Below are positions 24,386-34,434 of a stretch of DNA of 64,000 nucleotides, in pieces (position 1 is the stretch's first letter; the number at the start of each line of letters is the position of its first letter). The DNA lies in contig NC_067113.1 in the NCBI RefSeq assembly GCF_021347895.1, positions 1,182,467 to 1,246,466 on the forward strand. Direction: 5' to 3'. Origin of the DNA: Acanthochromis polyacanthus (Eukaryota > Chordata > Actinopteri > Pomacentridae). The notes below the pieces were generated by a model, which had not been told where the DNA came from, ran no database searches, and saw only the letters and a list, made by a program, of their open reading frames with translations. The position numbers were made by a program, and so were the translations under genes.

Positions 24386-24598
24386 AAGTGTTCACTGGAA
24401 GACACTGTGAGAAAATGGAATCATGGGAGAGTTACAAGGTGCTGACCAAAAAGAACAGAAAGGATTGTATGACATTTGCAAAACAAAAAAAAATATCTGA
24501 ATGAGCCCCAAGACTTTTGGAATAATAACATGCTGTGTACTGATGAGTCAAAGGTGAAACTTTATGGAAGACATGGGTCTGTTACATCTGGTGTGAAG

Positions 24599-25964
24599 TA
24601 GGCTTGGGCGGTATTACGGTAATACTGTATACTGCCGGTGTTTAAAAATAGCAGCGGTATCAGTTCCAATACCGTCATGAAAAAAATGCAATATTCTTAT
24701 ACAGGAGATAAGGATTAAATATTAAATAAAAGTCATTTAATGCCTAAAATTGATTCTATGTCCAGTAGCACTTATGTGTGGTTGAATTTTCAGTTTTACT
24801 TAAACAGTTATGTTTTAGCCTACTTTTGGAGACTTTCCATAAAGTTTATGAACATGACGTCGTTACGTGACAGCACGGAGGAGAGAGAGAGGGGGAGGAA
24901 GATGGCAGATCTCGCACGGAGTGACTTGGTGTCAAAAAAGAACACAACTTCTGCAGTTTGGGAGTATTTCGGGTTCCAGGCAAATGAGAATGGAGAGATT
25001 GTTTGATTGCCGGGAAATACCGATGAAGCAATTTGTAAATTGTGCAATCAAAAGGTGATCGCGAGAGATGGAAACACCTCTAACCTAACTACGCATCTCC
25101 AAATCAACCACCCACTCACTGCTGCGAGGATGAATTTGGCTCCGAGTTCACTCAGTGCAACAGTTTAAATGCCTCCCACTGACACCGATGCAAATTATGT
25201 GACCAGTTCCTCTATCATCCCCATACTCCAGCTCTGCAGGGACAATGTGTTGGCTACATCAGAAAACGACCTCCAGCTAACAAAGTCAATTAAAAACTGC
25301 AATTCTTAAAAAGCTGGAGATCAAGCATGAATCTGATTCAGTGCGCAAATTAATGCGAAAGTGCACTTTCCTCGACCCTCGTTACCGTGGAGGATATGAG
25401 ACTGATGATAACACACTGAGTGAAATCAAGGCTGAAATACAGGCTGAGATCATGAGCTTAGAGGGGCAAGCAGCACCAGCAGCAGTGGCCATCAGAATGG
25501 AAGAGGAAGAGGCACAACCCGGACCCCCACGAAAAAAGATGTCTCGGGGAACCCTCCTGCAAAAACGACCTACAGCGGCCGGTCCAGTCGGCACTGCAGA
25601 TGAGCGAGCCGGTGCTGAATTAACAGCCTACTGTTTGGAGCCTGTCATTCAAGGAGACGAGGACCCACTTCTCTGGTGGAAATATGCTGCCAGTCATTTT
25701 CCCCAGATGTCGCGACTGGCCCGAAAGTACCTGTACATCTGTGCCACAAGCTCACCATCAGCTCACCATCGCCTCACCATCACTTTTCAGCACCGCAGGT
25801 AAAGTAGTTGGTCCACAACGTGCCCTGTTAAAGCCGGAAAAAGTAATCATTTCCGAACGTGAAGGCACAAGCCAGTAACAGTAATAGTCACGGTAAAACC
25901 GTATACCCCGGTAAAATGTGAAGGAAGTTTGACGGTATCAAAATTTGGATACTGCCCAAGCCTA
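24599..25964 (+). mobile_element. hAT element with perfect 8-bp TSD
   Basis: The left TIR TAGGCTTGGGCGGTATTACG and right end ATACTGCCCAAGCCTA (minus-strand TAGGCTTGGGCAGTAT) define a 1366-bp element. The octamer GTGTGAAG occurs immediately on both sides (24591-24598 and 25965-25972), the 8-bp duplication expected of hAT. Subterminal 'GGTATAC/ACCGTAT' repeats are present. The transposase core is deleted, leaving the BED finger and dimerisation ends, so it is non-autonomous. Confidence 0.93.
24904..25802 (+). pseudogene. ZBED-type hAT transposase, core deleted
   Basis: The N-terminus 'ADLARSDLVSKKNTTSAVWE' and 'YFGFQANENGEIV' leads, across an in-frame TGA near 25003, into a BED zinc finger: 'AICKLCNQKV' and 'NTSNLTTHLQINHP' (C-x2-C ... 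H-x4-H). After more stops the 3' part gives 'DSVRKLMRKCTFLDPRYRGG' and the C-terminal dimerisation motif 'DPLLWWKYAASHFPQMSRLA', 'RKYLYICATSSPS'. The RNase H-like catalytic domain is missing between them. A small tandem expansion of CTCACCATC near 25750-25780 throws 'LFSTAGKVVGPQRALLKPEK' into another frame. It is the relic coding part of the 24599-25964 element. Confidence 0.8.
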
Positions 25965-26134
25965 GTGTGAAGCTAATATTGCATTCCACAAGAAGAACAT
26001 GACACCAACAGTGAAGCGTGGTGGTGGTGGTAGTGTGACGGTTTGAGGACCTGGATGACTGGTCATATATGATGGAGCCATGAATTCTGATCTCTGTCAG
26101 AAAATCCTCCTGGAGAATATCCACCATCAGTTCA

Positions 26135-26228
26135 TAAGATAAGATAAGATAAGATAAGATAAGATAATCCTGTATTACTCCCCATGTCAGGGGAAACTTC
26201 CCGTGTTACAGCAGCCATATACAGGAAA
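26135..26228 (-). mobile_element. Rex1-like LINE 3' tail, antisense
   Basis: (GATAA)n followed by 'TCCTGTATTACTCCCCATGT' and 'GTTACAGCAGCCATATAC' is the reverse complement of the 3' end of the Rex1-like LINE at about 46960-47075 ('CTGCTGTAACATGGGAAATT' ... 'TTATCTTATC'). It is an extremely 5'-truncated insertion in the Tc1 pseudogene. Confidence 0.85.
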
Positions 26229-26742
26229 TGACCTAAAGCTCAACACTAACGCAGCATGACAAAGAGTGGCTCAAAAAGAACAAAAATAATGTTTTGGAGT
26301 GGCTGAGTCAAAGTGCGGACTTGAATCTAATAGAGATGCTGTGGCAAGACCTTAAAAGGGCAGATCATGCTGGAAAACCATCTAATGTGACTGAATTAAA
26401 ACTATTCTTCAGAGAAGAGTGGACCAAAATTCCTCCACGGTGATGTAAAAAACTGATCACAAGCTGTCACAAACATTTAACTGCAGTTGTTGCTGCCAAA
26501 GGTGGACCAACCAGTTATTGGGTATAGGGGGGCAGTTACTTTACTCACAGGTGTGATATGGGTTTTCAATAAATCTTCAATAAACATATTCATTTATTTA
26601 CCATTTTGTGGGTTATTTCTGTTTAATATTAAAATTAGTGTGATGATCTGAAACATTATGTGAGAAATATGCAAAATTTGAAGACATCTGGGCATATGCT
26701 TTTTCACAGCACTGTAAATGAGTCGCCCTCTCCCTATCAGCA

Positions 26743-27327
26743 TGTCACGCCCCCTCCTGCTCCTGTGCTCTGGCTCTCCTAATTACCAACGGCTGTGAAG
26801 GAGCCCAGCTGCTGGTGATCAACAATCAGCACAGCATAAAAGCCTGGCTCTTCCCACAGCTCAATGCTGGGCCATTACCTGTGGAACTCTGTCATGCTCA
26901 TTTTGTTATCTGGATTCTATCACCCTGTGGATCATCTTGCCGGCTCCGTCTTCCCTCCTCACCCCGGAACCCTTCGTCTACTCATCACCACTCCTCCGCT
27001 CTGCACCCCTCCTTCGTCTGCCCCTGGTCTGCCGGCTCCTCGGTCCTCGCCATATCCTTGCCACTGGCTCCCTCAGCCCTGTTCCCCCACCTCGTCTCCC
27101 GATTCCCCAGACATCATGTGAGTCACTTCTCCCTGTTGGTTTAGTTTAGCCCCCACCACGGCCCCACGCCGTCGCCCTCAGTTACGTTTTAGTTTAGCCC
27201 TGTTTGTTTAGTTTCCGTGCCTCCCATATGGAGAGTGTTTGTGTTCTGTTTTACTACTAAAAACCCTGTTCATTTACCAACCTGTCTGTCTGCCTGCTGC
27301 TTGGGTTCACACAGCCCGTTCTTAACA
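26743..27327 (+). mobile_element. Solo LTR with perfect 5-bp TSD
   Basis: The 585-bp segment begins TGTCACGCCC and ends TTCTTAACA, the TG...CA ends of an LTR. The pentamer CAGCA flanks it on both sides (26738-26742 and 27328-27332). A possible TATA-like 'CATAAAAG' lies at about 26835 and a GC-rich, CT-rich transcribed portion follows. There is no internal retrotransposon sequence on either side, so this is a solo LTR left by recombination. The family is probably Ty3/Gypsy-like by sequence feel, but unproven. Its proline-rich open frames are not genes. Confidence 0.85.
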
Positions 27328-27332
27328 CAGCA

Positions 27333-29622
27333 GGTCAGAGTGAGATTTGAAAAACTACAGTAAACACTGACATTCTTACTGCCACCAAAGCAAACCTGTA
27401 AATTACAACTTTGTAGCAATGACTCATTGACTGTGATTTTATTGAATCTGTTTTGAAAATCCTCGCCTGCAACTCAGCCAGGTTTGATGCAGCAGAAATG
27501 AAGCAACACATGCTACATATGTTTTCAGCAGTACCCGGTACTCTCTGCTACGCTCTGCAACTTTTGATATGTCTGCTGGTTGGGTTTAATAATGAATACA
27601 GCCTGGTCCTTGCACATTCACCTCCAGGGTAGCAAGGGTTAATGTGTGATAGACTATGAAAAAAAGCTTTGAGGATGGGACTTCATACAAAGTTTAACAC
27701 GGGTTGCTCTGGCGTGCTTGACTGTGTTATGGAGGTGCTCAGGCTGCCTGAGATGAGAAGCTCAGCTCTGTAACCTAAGCCAAGGTGAGCCATGATGCAG
27801 AACAGTAAGATGATACTGTTTAGAGAGACACGAAGTATAGCTGTAAAACTGAACAACAGTGGGCATGTCTCCTCCCGTCCTTAGTGGAGATGCTGCCCTC
27901 ACATATTTAAACAGCTGGATATCAAAGGCAGAATGTCAGAGTAGCCACAATAGAAGCTGGAGCGCTAATCGAGCCAGATTCTTTATTACAAAACCAGTTA
28001 TGGGTCCAGACAATGCTGACTGTCAGTTTCTGCTCAGAGTGACCTGGATAGCCTCTCTGTGTGTATTTGCTTGGGTCAGGCATCTTTTGAATTGCGTCTC
28101 TATTTCATTCCCACAACCCAAACCTAACACAAAGATGTTTTTGCTGGTCTCTGCTTCTTATATTAAAGCTGAAAACCAAAAGGCCACAAATAAAAGGCAT
28201 CTGTACTAAAAATTAACATTTCTAAAACTTTGAGCAGAATTTATATTTAAATGTTTACTACTGATAAACAATAAGGAAAAGTGAGAGGATGTGTCATTTC
28301 ATGTTGTGACCGCAGTCTCCTGCAAGAGCAGTTTTAGAGCCACCTGATTTCATAACCCCATGCTGAATTCTTAGGAACTTTTCATGTAAAAATGGAAAGA
28401 GGACAATTAAATATCTAAATATCAAACATCAATGAATTTATTCAACCTGGTCACTTTACTAACCATTGATATTGGCCCTGAAAAAAAAAGACCCCTAAAT
28501 AAGACAGTTGCACAGTTTTTGTTGTTCAGACTAAGCTTCAGTACATTCAGTTTGAAAAAATAACAGATGCTACATTAAAGTGCTGAGTTTCAGTTTTAAT
28601 TGGACTCTATGCAGATCAGTATGAAAAGAGCTGTGTGGGAGATGCATCATTTAAAGTCTGCCTAGCATTTGGTCTTTTCCTTCTTTGTTCCCATTAAATG
28701 TTGTACAGACTCAAATCTTATGGTGAATTATAGACTTGTCAAAAATAGTCTGGCTTTGCGAAGCCACACTTTGTTTCAAATCAGATACAAGCTGGGAAGT
28801 GGAAAACTGAATGCATGCAACTTAATGACAGAAAGTAAAGGCACTACTGTTCTCTCAGAACAGACACTCCGATAATTCTGTCTGAAAAACTGGTTCTGTG
28901 CTCATGAATGTGTCCCTGCATGCTGCTGGGCTCATCAAACTGCTGAAACCTCCTACTTCTGAATGTGGCTTTGCAGGTCAGTGGATATGAAAAAACACAT
29001 TGACATTGTACACAGGCATATACAGAAAAATGTGACTTCTTCTGTTGGAGTTTGATAAGGAAAATGACTAGCCTTGATATTCTGGCTGTTGTTTATAGTG
29101 GCAAAGCTACAAACAAAACTTTCCAACTCTTTCTTCCATCTAAAAAGCTTTCTAGAGTCTTTCAGTGGTTTGTTTTTGGCTGTTGAGTCCACAGCTACAA
29201 TCAACAGTGTTTCCAGCCTGGCTACCTAGCCAGGAGCAGACAGCACACTGACACGTTGTGTTCAGGATTTTGTTGTCCTCCACTGATTCAGCACTGCAGT
29301 GCCGCAACCCTGCCACACTCTCAGTAGATAAATAAAAAGAACAACACCTAATGCAACAGAATCAGAGATGCCAGCTTTCTCATTCGGCACAGCCTGCGGC
29401 CTACATTACCCGCAATGCAAATTTGCTAAGTACAGCTAATGTGGTCTACAGCAGAGGCAGCTAAATGTTATCAGATCCCCCTCGTGGACACATAAAACTA
29501 GTACTACATTTTTTTCACAGCACAAAGAAGTCTCCAACATCCGGAGGTCAGTGAACTTCCTCTTCATGCCAAAGATGAGAATAAGACAGTTCTGTTTGAT
29601 TTTCACCCAGGAATAGTTCCTA
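27333..29622. other. No recognisable gene or element
   Basis: No conserved coding block, TIR pair or tandem array noted. Inferred intronic. Confidence 0.45.
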
Positions 29623-29624
29623 TA

Positions 29625-31189
29625 GGGGAGAACGGGGTAAGTTGAGCCAGTGGGTAAATTGACCCACCCCCTGTGTCTGGGCAGCGGTATGCATCAGTGG
29701 TCACATGACTCTAGATTTAGTTAGCCCGCCTCATTTCAAGCCTTCTGTGGTGAACAGAAACAAAAGTTGAAGTGGTAAGTAACTTTTATTCTCCAAAAAT
29801 CATTTTTTGCATGTCAAAGTAAATTTTCAACATATCACGAATAACGACTATAAACTCAAAGTAATGTTAACTATATATAAAAACAGACATCATATGTGTT
29901 GCTGAGCTATCAATGTATAAAACCATGTGAATCATGTAGCAAGGTATTAGCCGGAATTGCTAGGCTAGGTTGTTTTCAACAAAATGGTGGCTGTGGGGTA
30001 AAGTGAGCCAAACTGCTTGGGGTAAATTGACCCAGTGGTTCAACTTACCCTGAAATGAGGCACTAAAGTGTCAGAGGTAAAACATGTGTTTAATTGTAGC
30101 AATACATAATTGATTTGTTTTTTTAAATATGTGTATCATTGTCGACAAGCTAGAATGCCGAGGAAACGCAGCAGGAAGACAAACTGGGGCTCAACATCCC
30201 TTGAGGAGATGCAGAGAGCAGCAACCAAAGTCCAGGGTGGAAAATCCATAAGAAAAGTGGCCACAGAGAGAAATATTGACAGGTCAACCTTACGCAGATT
30301 CCTAAAAAAGAAAGAGGGAGGGGAAGTGACAGCGGCAGGCTACACAGGGACAGCAAACGCAAAGAGGGTCTTCACAGAGGAGATGGAGGAAGACGTTGCA
30401 AACCACGTGAAAAAACTGGCTGACCACTTCCATGGCCTCACTGCAAAGAAATCCCGTGATCTAGCCTACGAAATAGCAGAGAATAACAATATCCCTGTCC
30501 CAGAGACCAGGAAAGCTAACCGTTCAGCAGGTAGTGTAGAAGAGATCACAATTCAGCTCAGGTAAACAGTTGGTCTTGTAGCTAAACAGATTCTTAATAA
30601 TGTCCCTATTCATTTAGGTCGAGATTGGTCATCAACTTCAAGGCATGCCACCATCTCTCCTATCGTATGGCCGAAGCAACATCTTTGGGAAGGGCTACAG
30701 CCTGCAACAAGACCACTACCTCGAATAAGCAGCAGTTATTTAGTCATTGAAGGCTACAGTTACTTTCCAGTTGCATTGTTGCTGTTTTGTCTTGAAAGGT
30801 TGGCCTGTAAAATAAATATTCTGAACATTGAACATGAGTTTCAATTTGGTTTGTTGTTTATTTAGTTATATTCTAACTCGTTAGTTATATTCTGCTCAAG
30901 TCAATAATTGAAAAAGTCAAAAGGTCAACTTACCCCCATGGGGTTCAATTTACCCTTTGAGGTGGAGCAATTCACCCCTACGTTGGGGCAAGTTGAGCCC
31001 CAAAACCTTTTTTTTTTTTTTGATAGGTTATATTTCCATGACCAATCATTATGGATGCATTCTAATCATTTCCACTGATGTGAGACATCATGAAATTAAT
31101 GTACTTGTGTTGGTTTTACTTCAATTTCATTTCCACTTGCCTACAGGTCAAACAATGTAAAAAGTGGTTCAGTTTACCCCGCTCTCCCC
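29625..31189 (+). mobile_element. pogo-like element with GGGGAGARCGGGGTAA ends
   Basis: The left TIR GGGGAGAACGGGGTAAGTTG and right TIR, read on the minus strand, GGGGAGAGCGGGGTAAACTG are flanked by TA (29623-29624, 31190-31191). Internal copies of 'GGGTAAATTGACCC' and 'GGGGTAAAGTGAGCC' near both ends form subterminal repeats. Inside is a partial pogo-type transposase. At 1565 bp it lacks the DDE domain and is a deletion derivative. Confidence 0.88.
30155..30565 (+). pseudogene. pogo-like transposase N-terminus (HTH)
   Basis: The ATG at 30155 opens 'MPRKRSRKTNWGSTSLEEMQ', 'RAATKVQGGKSIRKVATERN' and 'IDRSTLRRFLKKKEGG', a Psq-type helix-turn-helix used by pogo transposases to bind their TIRs. 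'ANAKRVFTEEMEEDVANHVK' and 'ADHFHGLTAKKSRDLAYEIA' match the linker to the CENP-B-like second HTH. That second HTH is found after a frame break at about 30640-30730 ('YRMAEATSLGRATACNKTT'). No DDE catalytic domain follows, so only DNA binding could be encoded. The reading frame ends at a splice-like 'CAG|GTAAAC', which may be an authentic donor. Confidence 0.8.
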
Positions 31190-31191
31190 TA

Positions 31192-31672
31192 CTAATTTTC
31201 CAGAAAATGTATTCATTTGAGATATTCACTTAAACACAACAGCAGGGGTGAAATAAAACAAACATAAAAATCCAATAATGTGTGCAGGCTGTAATTACAG
31301 TCCGAACTTCCCTGACTGCTTGTTGTTAGTGTTGACTAGTTCATCTTTGTTCTGCACTGTAATCAGTGTCATATTCAAAAGACAACAATAGACATTTCTT
31401 CAAAAGTTCCCCAGATAAGTTCAGGGAATACTCTTTCCTTCACACACTTCTTCACAGTCACACTTCAAAGTGAATTGTACATCTTGAGAGCTTTATTGTC
31501 CTGCTGAGCATCACTGAGTTTTACTCATTCAGAATCAGCTGCTGCAGCAGCGGAAACCTCAAGTTGTGTTTTCTGGTGGGCGGGGAGCAGAGAGTCTTCA
31601 TTCGTGTTATTCAAACTGTTTATTTTGTGGCGTTCCCAAAGCACTGAGCGTCTGCCAAGTTAAACCAAAGAG

Positions 31673-31704
<32 letters not shown>

Positions 31705-32385
31705 GAGGAAAAGAGAGAGAGACATATTCAGAAAATGGAAGATAGAGATTGGCAGAGGCAGCCGTGGTGGCCGGACATGACCACTACCCCTCCTCTTCTC
31801 GGAGTCACTTCCAGGTTACACTCTCTGATTCTCTTTCATATCATTCCTCCATCCGTTCCACTTCATTTTTTATTCATCTGTCTGTGTGGCAGCAGTGTGC
31901 CGGAGTGAGGCTTTGATAACTACGTCGTCTCTTTCATCTCCACGTGCTTCAGGCTTAATGACAACTCCACCAACCAGGCCCTATTTGTTCACCATCCCAC
32001 TAGAATGGGTCAGAGGTCAGCTGCACATCGGAGGAAGTTCAGTGAGATTCCAAACCAGCCACGGTGAACTTTCGACTTCTTTAATTCTTTCCTACCCATC
32101 ATCAAAATCATATGGCACAAAGAGAAACACAGGCTGCCTCAATTTACATCTCTGCATTGTGGCCTTAAACAGAGAGTTCACATTATTCACCTTTTCCTAT
32201 TTTCAGCCTTGCATACTTTCATTCAAAACACTAGGAACGTCGTTCAAATTTGAAATAAACTGCCACAAGTTTGCAGCTGGATGGAAGGAGCTAAAAGAAG
32301 CAGCATGGTAAAGTCAAGGTCTCTTTCTGAAGCTGGCGTTTCACAGTGAGGGATAAATCCATGAGACAATACAAGTTCCTACATT
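31192..32385. other. Unrecognised, with a short (AC)n
   Basis: An (AC)n microsatellite lies at about 31674-31699, followed by 'GGGAGGAAAAGAGAGAGAGA'. The open frame at 31886-32311 has no domain I recognise. Confidence 0.5.
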
Positions 32386-32722
32386 GGCTGCACAGTGGAA
32401 TAAGTAGTTAGCACTTTCGCCTTGCAGTGAGAAGATCCCCGGTTCAAATCCCGGCCTGGCTCTGGGATCCTTCTGCATGGAGTTTGCATGTTCTCCCTGT
32501 GCATGTGTGGGTTTTCTCCAGGCACTCCAGCTTCCTCCCACAGTCTAAAACTATGCTGAGGTTAATTGATTATTCAAAATTTTCCGTAGGTATGAATGTG
32601 AGTGTGATTGTCTCTCTGTGTAGCCTTGTGGCAGACTGGTGACCTGTCTAGGTGTCCCCTGCTTTCACTCTAAGTCAGCTAACCCAAATGAGAATTAAGC
32701 GGAGTACAGACGATGGATGGAT
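32386..32722 (+). mobile_element. tRNA-derived SINE, copy A
   Basis: The head carries a polymerase III A-box-like 'AGTAGTTAGCACTTTCGCC' and B-box 'GGTTCAAATCCC'. The conserved body includes 'GGAGTTTGCATGTTCTCCCT' and 'TGTGTGGGTTTTCTCC', and the 3' end is GATGGATGGAT. Same family as 33371-33733, 41044-41374, 56376-56660 and 62801-62919. This is the most complete plus-strand copy. The tRNA-like head is not a functional tRNA. Confidence 0.85.
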
Positions 32723-32723
32723 T

Positions 32724-33370
32724 ATTATTTATTTATTTCAGACACAGAAACGGTCCATATAAAAACAAACACCAACAGACAAAAACCAACAACAGTTATA
32801 AACCATATAAGCAGTCTCTCCAGTGATTCCAGAGCTCAGAGCTGTACATGACACTGCTCCGCTTTAGATTTATACAAACATTTATAATTTCATTTTGAGA
32901 CACCATCAGTCTTGTTATAAATCTGTGAATAAAATTTCTTATGACAGTGTTTAATGTAGTCACGTTATTTTGCACAAAAAGGAAACTGGCACTGTTCCAG
33001 CGAGGAACCTTCAATAGGAGCCTAAAAGCATCATTGTAGGCAACACGCAGCTTGTTGTATTTAGCTTTAGTGTAGCAGCACCACAAATGCGCAGTGTAAA
33101 GTGGTGTGCAGAAAGCTTTAAACAATGCAATTTTAACATTTTCTGTGCAGAATCCAAACTTTCGTGCCAGCATGTTTGCTTGAGCATACAGTTTACAATA
33201 CTGCCTCTGGATGTCATCATCATCGGAGAGGTCACTCCTGATGATGTGGCACAGGTATTTCACCTTATCCACCACAGCCAACGGCCCTCCTGACAAGGAG
33301 AACTCAGGAAACACTGTCTTGTTTGTTGGATATATTGGAGTTTGCAGAATGGGCTAAAGTCATTCAAAAT
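32724..33370 (-). pseudogene. LINE ORF C-terminus, antisense
   Basis: On the minus strand a 172-codon open frame (33314 to 32796) reads 'VKYLCHIIRSDLSDDDDIQR', 'YAQANMLARKFGFCTENVKI', 'LFKAFCTPLYTAHLWCCY' and 'VAYNDAFRLLLKVPRWNSAS'. The order 'FKYLGHIIxxDLxDDxDIxRQ', 'ALFKxYCTPLYTxxLW' and 'AYNDxxRxLLxVPR' is the region just after the RT palm and thumb in jockey/CR1/L2-type LINEs. A short 3'UTR with AAATAAATAAATAAT ends the element near 32730. The catalytic YADD is not included. The exact clade is uncertain. It is bounded by SINE copies A and B. Confidence 0.75.
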
Positions 33371-33733
33371 ACATCCATCCATCCATCCATCCATCCTCTA
33401 TACATCGCTTTATCCTCACGAGGGTTGCAGGGGGTGCTGGAGTCTATCCCAGCTGACTCGGGTGAAGGCAGGGGACACCCTAGACAGGTCGCCAGTCTGT
33501 CGCAGGGCTACATATACAGACAAAAAAATCACACTCATATTCACACCTACGGGCAATTTAGAGTCATCAATTAACCTCAGCATATTTTTGGACTTTGGGA
33601 GGAAGTCGGAGTACCCAGAGAAAACACAGGGAGAAAATGCAAACTCCATGCAGAAGGATCCCAGGCCGGGACTCGAACCGGGGATCTTCTTGCTGCAAAG
33701 CGAAAGTGCTAACCACTACGGCACTGTGCAGCC
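33371..33733 (-). mobile_element. tRNA-derived SINE, copy B
   Basis: Reverse-complement copy: it starts at (CATC)n, the reverse of the GGATGG tail, and ends with the tRNA-like head 'GGCTGCACAGTGCCGTAGTG' on the minus strand with B-box 'GGTTCGAGTCCC'. Nearly full length, about 360 bp. Confidence 0.88.
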
Positions 33734-33959
33734 CTGTACTGGATATTCTCCCTTGGAAACTGGCTTCTCATCGAAGCATGTGAGAACCTCCTGTCAGACT
33801 TTCCCAGTGAGTACACAGCCGCTGAGCGGGAGTCTATGATGCTGAGTGAACAACACGTGACCTAAAGCAAGGCAACCTATTGGTTGTTTGCTTCTTCTCC
33901 TGCAGTTCTGGTTGCCTAAAACCTACACTGGCTCATTACTGCCACACCTGATCACCGAT

Positions 33960-34103
33960 TACAGGCTGGCTTAAAATATGTGCGAAACATGCCGCTTACG
34001 GTAAAAATAGACTTATTAACCAACTAATCGATGACCAAAATAGTTGACAACTATTTTAATAATCTATTTTAATCGATTAAATCGATTAGTTGTTTCAGCT
34101 CTA
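33960..34103 (-). mobile_element. hAT-type end (…CAGCTCTA)
   Basis: On the minus strand the segment starts TAGAGCTGAAACAACTAATC and continues with 'GATTTAATCGATTAAAATAG', the AATCGATT-rich terminus common in hAT elements. No transposase remains beside it. Confidence 0.6.
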
Positions 34104-34365
34104 GAACCATGCTGAACACCGTGCTGGTGGCATGCTTATTTACTGTCACACATTTATGTTAACATTTAGCTTGAGAAAAAAAGTGAATAAACCACATAAT
34201 CAGTGACTAACTGAACTGGACAGAGATTCAAATCAGCAGGTGATTGAACACATCTTCCATTTCCGTACCACATCTACATAAGGATGTTAGATATTCTTAC
34301 CTTATTCTTAACAGACGATTCCATATGATATCCAACCAGTAACCAGACAGAAAGGGACTGTTGAC

Positions 34366-34434
34366 CAAATATATCGATATGGCGATATACCGCGATACTA
34401 TGTGACCCAAACGATATCGATTTTTCCGCTCCTA
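34366..34434. mobile_element. Detached hAT terminal segment
   Basis: 'ATATCGATATGGCGATATAC' to '...TTTTTCCGCTCCTA' resembles the right end of the hAT at 38270-38408 (GATATACCG, GTGACCCA, CTCCTA) in the same orientation. It is not the expected inverted left TIR, and looks like the end of a second copy or a rearranged terminus. Confidence 0.5.

Larger units (their letters stand above)
24386..26714 (+). pseudogene. Tc1/mariner transposon, interrupted twice
   Basis: Three pieces of one Tc1-type transposase can be joined: a first-D block 'LCTDESKVKLYGRHGS' ending at 24598; 'KNMTPTVKRGGGGSVTV' resuming at 25973 and running to 'LLENIHHQF' near 26130; and 'WLSQSADLNLIEMLWQDLKR' followed by 'EEWTKIPPR' from about 26300. 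The 3' TIR ends 'TTTTTCACAGCACTG' at 26714 with a TA after it. A hAT (24599-25964) and a short antisense Rex1 tail (26135-26228) are inserted. The 5' end is missing, cut at the LINE border near 24385. Internal stops also occur. Confidence 0.8.

Noticed and set aside
26815..27144. Proline/serine-rich open frames
   Set aside because: They lie wholly within the solo LTR and have CT-rich composition; no protein family fits.
32430..32460. tRNA gene
   Set aside because: A- and B-box-like sequences belong to the SINE head; no cloverleaf with a proper anticodon arm or acceptor stem.
23265..34103. One giant 10.8-kb hAT bounded by the ends at 23265 and 34103
   Set aside because: The ends are of similar type, but the flanking octamers (GTCTGGTG and GAACCATG) do not match and no transposase of that type was recognised between them that clearly belongs; treated as two fragments.
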